Assembly: GCA_031282565.1 (NCBI GenBank) | Contig: JAITDL010000067.1 | Span: forward strand, 1 to 7,385 | Source: Puniceicoccales bacterium | Lineage (GTDB): Bacteria > Verrucomicrobiota > Verrucomicrobiia > Opitutales > JAIRLM01 | Direction: 5' to 3' | Length of the DNA stretch: 7,385 bases | In this document: positions 1 to 6,232 of the stretch, piece by piece | Layout of the letters: each line of letters begins with the position of its first letter | How positions within the stretch are numbered: the stretch's first letter is position 1 | Notes under the pieces: generated by a model | Seen by the model: the letters and a program-made list of their open reading frames with translations, nothing else | Database searches by the model: none | Told to the model about the DNA's origin: nothing | Program-made: the position numbers and the translations under genes

Positions 1-3000
1 CCATGTATTTTCATTGGTAATGAGACGCGCTTTACGCTCGGCATAAGTCGGATTCTCAACTTGCACCGCAACCACCCTTCTTTCATCGCCTTTGGTGAAC
101 AATACTCTGTAAGCTAGCATTTCGCCATTATTTATTGACATCAACGGCCGTTCGCTATGCCCTCCAAAAGTCCAGTCATCTATGTTGCCATCTTTTCCCG
201 GATCGAATGCCGCATCTTCACTTGATATCTCAACTTCACTTCCAAGTCCTTCAAGTCCACCGTCGCTTAGTTCTTGCTTTTTATCAAAAAATCTATTTGC
301 TTCATCTCTATTTGCACCGTCGAGAGCACCAGCAACAGGCCTATATGCTACGACTACCACCGGCGAAGCTTCTGTCCCGTCTTTCCTCATGAGGGCCACA
401 TCACACCATTCATAACCTAGCGTACAAGGATCTTTGCAGGTGGAGCTCTTTCTACTAGCTGCGACAATTATATAGTCCTCAGGATTCTGCTCCGAAAAAT
501 CGATATACGGAATGTCAGAAGTTTCGAGCGTAAAATCATACAGCATATTGGCCAGGGACGCCGCAGCAGCTTGCCACTCAGGTGTTGCGTTGCATCCGCC
601 AAGACGTCCTAAATTTTCAGCATAGTTTTGGTTATCAAGCGCAACTTCAGCAGTCCTGTGATCGTCACCCTTCTCGAGCAACACGGTGTAGATCAATTTT
701 TTACCATAATCGGATTTCTTCGGCGATTCTCTATGGCCGGCAACAGTCCAGCCGCCTCCTATGTTGCCATCCTTTTTCGGATCAAATGCCGTAGTTTCAC
801 TTGGTATCTCAACTTCACTTCCAAGTCCATCGTCAGCTAACCCTGCTATGAAAGCATTAAACTTATCTGTGTTTTCCGCTATGTATGCAGCTCGACTTTT
901 CCTAGTTAGCTTAACGAATGCTCTGTCATGACTAACCTTGTTTTCAAAAACAACTTTACACGTCTCCGTACCGCCACCTGCTGCTGCTTGCTCCCATTCG
1001 GTGCGTTCAACAATGTCCCACGACGAAATGTCACCGTGTGTGGCTGGAGAAAACTTACTAGTCGTCGCAGTTCTATTCACCTTAGTTGTACCGTCAAGAA
1101 ATTCCGTCCCGCGTTCAGCGCATTCATTTGCAGTCGCTTCAAGTCCCTTTTTGCGCGCTTCGAGGCTGGCTGCGGCCGCGTCAATCTTTCCTTTTACGAT
1201 GCCATTATTAACGCCAATCAGTACATACCTATCCGTAGTGTCGGTGGCGTCATCATTTACCACACGCGCTAGACAGAAAACACGTACAATGTTTCCATCT
1301 GCATCTCTATCAGCCATCGGCGGCGGCTCCCCTATCGGGTCAAGTATTATCTGAAAAGTATCAATACGCTCATCTGGTCCAAGTTTAAATTCACTGCCTG
1401 ACGCATCGCTTGTGGCAGCACCTTCAGCCTCCTGCGCACCAATAGTTCCACCATATGCAGCCGCATTGAGATGATCATCAGCCACCGTTCCTGACGCCTT
1501 TACAGCGGCACTAACTTCTCTCCGAGACTTCAGCTTATCCGGCAAATTCGCAGCAAAAGCACTTCCAAGATTCAGCTCGAGCACTTTTTTATCGCCGCCA
1601 TTTTCGAACAGCACAATGCAATGCACAGATTCACCGTCGCTGTGACATTCGCCGATGGCAATTTCGCGTACGACATATCCAACAAGAACACCGGCGTCGG
1701 AACTACTGAGTTGTTCGACACCTTTGTTTTCGCCCGTGGTAAATCTCTTCCATTCAACGACTTCAGCATCTTCATGCCACAGGCCATCACTATCATGTTT
1801 AAGCGTTGGCAGAGACGCGAGCCTGACAAGTTCAGCTTGCCTTGCCGCTTCAATTTCTGCGGTTCTTTTTTCGATAGTTGCCTTTTTCACGGAGACAACA
1901 TGCCGAACCGGAGGGTCGTCAGGATTCAATTTGTCCCTGACAGACACTATGCAGGCGCAGCACTCATCTCCGCCTTCACATTTGCTAATCAAATTTCCAT
2001 CGGAATCTTTGATAGTCTGGAACTTAACTATTTCAACATTGTCAAAGTCGATTGAAGCTACATCTTTCACTACTATCTTAGCAATTTCAGCACCAACATC
2101 ACTGATGCATGCATCGACATCGCAGGACGCACCGTCAAGCACCGTTTCGCCGCCGGCACCAATTTCCGCGGCGGCCAAAATCTGGAGTTTTATAAGGTAA
2201 GCGGTCGGCACACGAACACATGGGAGTGTTGCTGTATGTTCGCCATACAAGCTATGATACTTGACAGACACGGAGCACAGTGTAAACTTGCCGTCGCCAT
2301 CGATGATGCGTGTGCCGTCAGACATAACCAATGGCCGGACAGCGGTGACTTCAGTCTTATTCTTCTTCATGTCATCCAACAAGTGTCGCCACAAATAAGG
2401 TTCCAAATCCGCAAGCGGCGCAATGTTCTTTTCGGCTTCAAGCGCTACACCATTGCCGACGTTGCCAGGCCAGGCAACGACGGGCGCTAAGCCGCCAACG
2501 AGAAGGCCATACACTCCAGCCAAAGGCACTAGCACTTCATCGCAGCGCTCTTTACCGCTGGCGGCATCTTCAAACACAATCAAGCATGCTATTTTGTCGT
2601 CGACGGAAAACGCGGAGTCGGTATTAGCCGGATTGGCAATGGGACAAAATTGAGTCACTTTTGCGGATTCATCCCATTTAGCACGCTCCAGCGATCCATC
2701 ATCTCGATCTGCGACAATTCTGCCTGCGCTCGCCAACTCTGCTGCAGCAAGAAATTTCGCATCGCTAAATTGACGCAATTCACCAAGCCGCTTCGCTTCC
2801 TGTGCCACTGCAACGTCATACACCAGATCAGCATTCAGCTTCGCCACAAGCTTAGCGCCACTTTTACGCTCAATTACGCACACAGCTAAGCCGCCGTCAT
2901 CCGCTAACCAATTTCTATTCCCTGATGCCGAATTGAGGACAGGCGTAATGCGAATAACTTGCTCTCCATCTGCGCTGAAAGGGTCTGGCGACCAACCAAA

Positions 3001-5802
3001 TCTGTCATTCGCTACGATCGTCACGTCAGCTGGATGTTTCTCCGGGACGTAGGACACAGTCACACCAGTTAAGTTTATGTTTGTTCCATCTATCGACGTT
3101 CCATCACCAGCCGAAAGGGCTTTGAGAAGTCTTCGTCTTTCAAATTCGTCATTCAATGCGTCAAGTTCACTGTTTCCCACCCGCACATAGGCCACATCCA
3201 CGCCCCTCTGCGTGCCGGATTTCGCACTGCCGCTTGCATCATCTGCGTCCGCACTGTCGCTTGCATCATCTGCGTCGACTTTTTTACGGACGTGCAACTT
3301 AAGAACGGTGCAATCGTCATTGGAAAGTTTGCGTTCACCATCTTCCGCACTGCGTGCAAGCTCAATTTTCACTATCTCCGAACTACAGTCATTCAACGCC
3401 TCAAGGCATTTGCCAGCGTTTTCTATTTCAGCTGCGCAGATGCCAGAAGAATCCGCATCAAGTCCCATGGGTCCGTCATCAATGTCGACCGCAAATGCTT
3501 CAATGAGACCGTGGCTATGGGCCATGGGATAAGTTTCTAGAGCATTCAAATCAAACTCTTTAGCAAAGATCTTACCGGCCGGCGAATCGGCGGCAACAAA
3601 CATGCTCGCTCGGCACTTTTCGTCACCTCTTTCAAGACAACATAGGCACTCGAAATAAGCCTTTCCATTTCCGTCTACATGGCGCGCAGAGCACGTGCGG
3701 CGGCAGCGCACAGACCAGCCTTCTTTATCTTCTATATCACTTAATTTAGCACCATATTCTGGTACATCTACAGCATCACCAATGCGCTCAACTCCACTGG
3801 CTACCGCGAACGCAAACTGCGAATCTACATCCAGCGGGCTCTCATGCGAACCGAACGCCGTAGCACCTTCCTTTGCCTCGACGATTAAATGAGGCTTATT
3901 ATCAGCACGTTCGACCGCATCAAACTCAAAATATACATCTGCCTTTCTCCGTATCAGATAACCATGGTCGTCGGTTTTCTTAAAAAAGACTTTCATCGAA
4001 CAATAGGGAACGTCATCATCTCTAAAATTCACATAAACTTCACCTCTGCGGCAAGCCTCAAATCCGGTCATGTCTTCGTCAGTAACGAGGTCACCGTACA
4101 GATCGCGATACGCAGAGTCAAGCACATCAAACTCCACGGCGCATGCGGCCAACGTATCATTGCCGTTGAGTGGGCTGTCCTGAGAACCAAAATTCGACAG
4201 ATCAAGTGGCGGCAGAACTTCTTCGTATATAAACACATCAAGATAATCTTCGCCGCCATCATGCTTAGTATATCCAATATGGCATTCCCTAAAACCGTCA
4301 ACATCTACGCCCAAACCCTGAATCTCAACTATGGTCACATCATCGCCAATGACAGCCATTGTTTTGATCACTTCATCATCACGTTGACAGCAAAAACTTA
4401 CCGTGCGGCTGACGCCATTGCCGTCGACTAATTTTGCTTCAAAAATCACTCTCGTTTCTTCAGGATTAAAACCATCTTTATAGCATTGGAACCCAGCTAA
4501 CCCAGTCACGGTCATTTGTTTCACTTTGCTAATAGGAAAACGATCCGGCCATCCAGCAGCTGAATGTAGCGCTCCAAGGCTACCGTCTGCGATAACCGGA
4601 AGTCCTTCCACCCTAACGCGCATCGTGCGCTGCTCGTGCTCGCGCCCATTACGTTCGAGAACTAATTCATAGACGTCGCGGCAGCCGTCAATTGCGCAAA
4701 AGCTTTTCACATTGAAATCGCCATGGGCAAGCGATCTAAGTCCATGAACATCTAAGGATTCTACTAGCAATCCTGCAAATTTATCTTCTTCGCCATCGGA
4801 AGGCACAGATTTAAAAGCAATAGCATATTTGCTTCCATGTTCGTCTATTATTTGTGAGTCTCCATAATAAGCACCATATCTATCCGCATCAAGTAACCGC
4901 ATTGGACTGTCGGCGGCGGCACTACTAATTGGTTCATGCTCCAGATGAGGAGCCATTCTCAGTTGTATTTTTATTATTTCCGGTTCGGCCGCATCATCGT
5001 CAAGTGAATCTGTTTTCGCTCTTCTAATTGCTAGCTCAAGTAGACTTCCATATTCGTTCATCACTTCCGATTTCTCGCCTGCGACAGGTGTGAGGCTCAC
5101 AAACTCAAAATGACGACGGGGGCTTCCGCCCATAGTGTCGCAAAAATAACAGAAGGCTCCGGCATCGTCATCTGGCACATAGACACGCACTTGTTGCTGT
5201 GCTGGCCCAACTTCCTTGACTACAGCGACGGCGTCATCCCGCGCTTCACCGAAGGAGCTACAAGGATCAGAGCACTCGCCGCAATCGGGAGAAACCTCTG
5301 CCGCGGCGTTCGGCCGTGCCGTATGCGGAACGGAACCATTGAGCGCCACCAGGAATGGCACATAGCCTTCCATTCCAGGAACCAATTCCGTAGACGTAGA
5401 TCTACAATTTGCAAACAGTGAAGGGTCACTGGAGAAGTTTTTGACAAACTGTTTCGCCTCGGCGCTTATACCGGTGCCATCGCCAGTGGTCAATCCAAGC
5501 TTTGTCGTTTGGCCAGGAGTTTTTGATGCCGCCGCTTTGCCGCCTCCAGCGTTCCCGCCGCACCAAAACCCAACCACTAGACGGAAAAGAGCCCTCGTGG
5601 CGCGGAAATTAAAGAATGTTAGGCAATCTACGAGCAGCAATAGGAGTTCTACAAGGCCTATGAGCGGCGATAGCGCAATAACGACGATCCTTCGCAACAC
5701 GACAACAGCGGTAACTTGTTGTAAGGCTGCTACAGCACCGACCGAAGTGTCTGTTGCTGCTGGCGAACTCCTGCCCGTCGCACTGCTTTCAACTGAAGTC
5801 AT
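1..5802 (-). CDS. Giant repeat protein with N-terminal hydrophobic domain, function unknown (partial, C-terminus beyond window)
   Basis: I translated the minus strand from the ATG at 5802 to the left edge and found 1934 codons without a stop; the frame is still open at position 1. I do not recognise the family and see no catalytic motif. Residues 1-20 are rich in Ser, Thr and Ala. Residues about 31-65 are strongly hydrophobic (VVIALSPLIGLVELLLLLVD within it, Arg-Arg at 37-38), with a second short hydrophobic stretch at 71-80, then a Gly/Ala-rich linker to about 115. The rest is a chain of diverged units whose usual pattern is a Gly-aromatic turn, a cysteine, then alternating strands of the type xYxVxxE followed by DG turns; this suggests beta-sandwich repeats. 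I counted about 48 Cys, often clustered (CxxC near 174-177, CLCC near 715, ECCAC near 1281). One charged helical stretch lies near residues 1305-1332. A stop lies nine codons upstream of the ATG; TTG (5823) and GTG (5817) are alternative starts. A secreted, surface or host-directed structural role is inference. Confidence 0.9.
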   Translation of the reverse strand, partial: MTSVESSATGRSSPAATDTSVGAVAALQQVTAVVVLRRIVVIALSPLIGLVELLLLLVDCLTFFNFRATRALFRLVVGFWCGGNAGGGKAAASKTPGQTTKLGLTTGDGTGISAEAKQFVKNFSSDPSLFANCRSTSTELVPGMEGYVPFLVALNGSVPHTARPNAAAEVSPDCGECSDPCSSFGEARDDAVAVVKEVGPAQQQVRVYVPDDDAGAFCYFCDTMGGSPRRHFEFVSLTPVAGEKSEVMNEYGSLLELAIRRAKTDSLDDDAAEPEIIKIQLRMAPHLEHEPISSAAADSPMRLLDADRYGAYYGDSQIIDEHGSKYAIAFKSVPSDGEEDKFAGLLVESLDVHGLRSLAHGDFNVKSFCAIDGCRDVYELVLERNGREHEQRTMRVRVEGLPVIADGSLGALHSAAGWPDRFPISKVKQMTVTGLAGFQCYKDGFNPEETRVIFEAKLVDGNGVSRTVSFCCQRDDEVIKTMAVIGDDVTIVEIQGLGVDVDGFRECHIGYTKHDGGEDYLDVFIYEEVLPPLDLSNFGSQDSPLNGNDTLAACAVEFDVLDSAYRDLYGDLVTDEDMTGFEACRRGEVYVNFRDDDVPYCSMKVFFKKTDDHGYLIRRKADVYFEFDAVERADNKPHLIVEAKEGATAFGSHESPLDVDSQFAFAVASGVERIGDAVDVPEYGAKLSDIEDKEGWSVRCRRTCSARHVDGNGKAYFECLCCLERGDEKCRASMFVAADSPAGKIFAKEFDLNALETYPMAHSHGLIEAFAVDIDDGPMGLDADSSGICAAEIENAGKCLEALNDCSSEIVKIELARSAEDGERKLSNDDCTVLKLHVRKKVDADDASDSADADDASGSAKSGTQRGVDVAYVRVGNSELDALNDEFERRRLLKALSAGDGTSIDGTNINLTGVTVSYVPEKHPADVTIVANDRFGWSPDPFSADGEQVIRITPVLNSASGNRNWLADDGGLAVCVIERKSGAKLVAKLNADLVYDVAVAQEAKRLGELRQFSDAKFLAAAELASAGRIVADRDDGSLERAKWDESAKVTQFCPIANPANTDSAFSVDDKIACLIVFEDAASGKERCDEVLVPLAGVYGLLVGGLAPVVAWPGNVGNGVALEAEKNIAPLADLEPYLWRHLLDDMKKNKTEVTAVRPLVMSDGTRIIDGDGKFTLCSVSVKYHSLYGEHTATLPCVRVPTAYLIKLQILAAAEIGAGGETVLDGASCDVDACISDVGAEIAKIVVKDVASIDFDNVEIVKFQTIKDSDGNLISKCEGGDECCACIVSVRDKLNPDDPPVRHVVSVKKATIEKRTAEIEAARQAELVRLASLPTLKHDSDGLWHEDAEVVEWKRFTTGENKGVEQLSSSDAGVLVGYVVREIAIGECHSDGESVHCIVLFENGGDKKVLELNLGSAFAANLPDKLKSRREVSAAVKASGTVADDHLNAAAYGGTIGAQEAEGAATSDASGSEFKLGPDERIDTFQIILDPIGEPPPMADRDADGNIVRVFCLARVVNDDATDTTDRYVLIGVNNGIVKGKIDAAAASLEARKKGLEATANECAERGTEFLDGTTKVNRTATTSKFSPATHGDISSWDIVERTEWEQAAAGGGTETCKVVFENKVSHDRAFVKLTRKSRAAYIAENTDKFNAFIAGLADDGLGSEVEIPSETTAFDPKKDGNIGGGWTVAGHRESPKKSDYGKKLIYTVLLEKGDDHRTAEVALDNQNYAENLGRLGGCNATPEWQAAAASLANMLYDFTLETSDIPYIDFSEQNPEDYIIVAASRKSSTCKDPCTLGYEWCDVALMRKDGTEASPVVVVAYRPVAGALDGANRDEANRFFDKKQELSDGGLEGLGSEVEISSEDAAFDPGKDGNIDDWTFGGHSERPLMSINNGEMLAYRVLFTKGDERRVVAVQVENPTYAERKARLITNENTW
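22..252 (-). repeat. Repeat domain copy B of the 193-residue super-repeat (residues 1851-1927)
   Basis: This 77-residue unit starts EGLGSEVEISSE, contains AFDPGKDGNI, DWTFGGHSER, then YRVLFTKGDERR and TYAERKARL, each in the same order as copy A. Between the copies lies a second, weaker repeat: AAAASL followed by a strand region occurs both before copy A (near 1162-1180) and before copy B (near 553-570), about 203 codons apart. The repeat series probably continues past the left edge, because the frame is open there. Confidence 0.9.
601..831 (-). repeat. Repeat domain copy A of the 193-residue super-repeat (residues 1658-1734)
   Basis: This 77-residue unit starts DGLGSEVEIPSE, contains AFDPKKDGNI, a Trp-Thr and a GHRES segment, then strands ending YTVLLEKGDDHR and NYAENLGRL. 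It matches copy B at 22-252 almost end to end with only small local gaps. The corresponding residues are 193 apart (579 bases). Within the pair, 796-828 and 217-249 are 33-base segments with a single mismatch, so this part is conserved at DNA level as well as protein level. Confidence 0.9.
3224..3277 (-). repeat. Two 27-base tandem repeats encoding DADDASxSA
   Basis: On the plus strand 3224-3250 and 3251-3277 are two adjacent 27-base copies that differ at two positions. In the giant protein they encode DADDASDSA then DADDASGSA (about residues 843-860), an acidic Ser/Ala linker between two structured units. The near identity points to recent slippage or duplication in frame. The number of copies may vary between strains. 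Confidence 0.9.
3832..4191 (-). repeat. About 112-residue repeat units in the N-terminal half of the giant protein
   Basis: FGSQDSPL (4168-4191, residues 538-545) and FGSHESPL (3832-3855, residues 650-657) are exactly 336 bases apart, i.e. 112 residues in the same frame. Similarity continues after the motif: the first copy runs on to TGFEACRR and the second to EGWSVRCRR at a matching distance. Weaker relatives of the motif appear as DSPMRLLDAD near 4890-4908, DGSLGALHSA near 4560-4585 and DGPMGLDADS near 3452-3481. This gives about five units spaced roughly 109-135 residues. The feature span marks only the clear pair. Confidence 0.65.
5562..5712 (-). other. Hydrophobic N-terminal membrane segment of the giant protein (residues about 31-80)
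   Basis: Residues about 39-64 form one uninterrupted hydrophobic run of roughly 26 residues interrupted only by Ser, Pro, Gly, Glu and Asp singly. It is followed by a short basic linker (NFRATR) and a second hydrophobic stretch (ALFRLVVGFW), then CGGNAGGGK. There is no standard cleavable signal peptide: the hydrophobic run starts late, is too long, and lacks an obvious AxA site after it. The two-lobed form is compatible with a membrane hairpin or a signal anchor. Established knowledge: chlamydial inclusion-membrane proteins carry a two-lobed hydrophobic domain after a type III secretion start. Applying that here is inference only. Confidence 0.6.
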
Positions 5803-5809
5803 CGTTGCC

Positions 5810-5840
5810 GTAATCACAAACAATTTTCACGCCTAGTCAA
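5810..5840 (-). promoter_or_regulatory. Possible promoter giving a leaderless mRNA for the giant gene
   Basis: On the minus strand TTGACT (5840-5835) is followed after 19 bases by GATTAC (5815-5810), or after 18 by TGATTA, and the A of the ATG is 8 bases beyond. A start of transcription at or next to the ATG would give a leaderless message, which would fit the lack of a Shine-Dalgarno sequence before this ATG. The hexamers match sigma70 only in part and the spacer is long. The same TTGACTAGG also supplies an AGGC seven bases before the alternative TTG start at 5823, so this element and that start are competing explanations. Confidence 0.25.
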
Positions 5841-5879
5841 ACAAAAAACGTCGGCTTCCAATTTATTCCGCATTTTCCA

Positions 5880-5894
5880 GCTCAACTATTGAGC
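5880..5894. repeat. Small perfect inverted repeat GCTCAA-CTA-TTGAGC
   Basis: Six base pairs with a 3-base loop, located about 80 bases before the giant gene's start. There is no T-run on either side, so it is not a typical terminator. It could be an operator half-site pair or chance. Confidence 0.35.
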
Positions 5895-6050
5895 ACATAG
5901 CAGCTCCACAGCTACATGCGCCCAATTCAATTAGTCAAATTGCTGGAGTGGCTAGCAGTTTCGTGATTTCATTCGTAAACACATGCCCGCCAAGCAGAAG
6001 CGAAGAAATTTAAGGCGCAAACTGCCAGCCACGGCACCGAAACCGCGCAG

Positions 6051-6127
6051 TGGTCGGGATGACTGGATTTGAACCAGCGACTTCTACGTCCCGAACGTAG
6101 CGCTCTGCCAGACTGAGCTACATCCCG
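6051..6127 (-). tRNA. tRNA-Pro (anticodon CGG)
   Basis: Read on the minus strand, the 77-base molecule folds fully: acceptor CGGGATG pairs with CATCCCG, D-stem GCTC/GAGC, anticodon stem CTACG/CGTAG with loop TTCGGGA, T-stem GCTGG/CCAGT with TTCAAAT, then ACCA. Loop positions 3-5 give anticodon CGG, which reads the proline codon CCG. The C1-G72 pair and A73 are the usual bacterial tRNA-Pro identity features. The 3' CCA is encoded in the gene. Its 3' end faces the giant gene. Confidence 0.96.
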
Positions 6128-6232
6128 CCGACTGTCCTCATTGACAAATCCTAGGCGCCGGGCAAGGTAAAAATATTTGAAGCGGAAGACTCAGTCGGTT
6201 TATCTCGCGAATTTACCTAGGCGACCAAGTAG
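6128..6232. promoter_or_regulatory. Divergent promoter region between tRNA-Pro and tsaB
   Basis: These 105 bases must hold promoters for both the tRNA (minus) and tsaB (plus). For tsaB, TTGACA at 6141-6146 is a perfect -35 box, but the only AT-rich candidate -10 (around 6168-6176, TAAAAATAT) is about 21 bases away, so the match is weak. For the tRNA, TAGGAT at 6153-6148 on the minus strand is a possible -10 that would give a leader of about 14 bases. The octamer CCTAGGCG occurs twice (6150-6157 and 6216-6223), and CCGACTG (6128-6134) is inverted as CAGTCGG (6192-6198). Confidence 0.35.

Larger units (their letters stand above)
5803..6050. other. Non-coding leader between tRNA-Pro and the giant gene
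   Basis: No convincing gene is seen on either strand in these 248 bases. Going towards the giant gene on the minus strand, it holds two TTGACT hexamers (plus-strand AGTCAA at 5933-5938 and 5835-5840), a 6-bp perfect inverted repeat with a 3-base loop, and CAATT/AATTG arms around 5922-5941. It has no run of T after a stem that would make a clear terminator for the tRNA. Confidence 0.6.

Noticed and set aside
1655..2200. Plus-strand open frame of 181 codons, Ser/Thr-rich
   Set aside because: Same reason: it is antisense to the continuous minus-strand frame, and its Ser/Thr/Ala composition comes from the complement of the Asp/Gly/Ala codons of the real gene.
3224..3277. CRISPR-like repeat
   Set aside because: The two copies are directly adjacent with no spacer and stay in the reading frame, so this is a protein-coding tandem repeat.
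4068..4304. Minus-strand open frame of 78 codons in a different frame
   Set aside because: It lies inside the giant gene out of frame, with no start signal or domain.
3889..4431. Plus-strand open frame of 180 codons
   Set aside because: It lies wholly opposite the giant minus-strand gene, has no ribosome binding site or recognisable domain, and reads as low-quality sequence. It is a shadow of the giant gene, as are the other plus-strand frames between 135 and 5836.
1..5802. Giant gene as a pseudogene or as several adjacent genes
   Set aside because: The start at 5802 and the last codon at 1-3 are in one frame with no stop or frameshift over 1934 codons, and the repeat spacings are whole multiples of three bases.
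5983..6072. Short plus-strand frame beginning MPAKQKRRNLRRK, 29 residues, basic like a tiny ribosomal protein
   Set aside because: It has no Shine-Dalgarno, ends inside the antisense of the tRNA gene, and matches no small ribosomal protein that I know.
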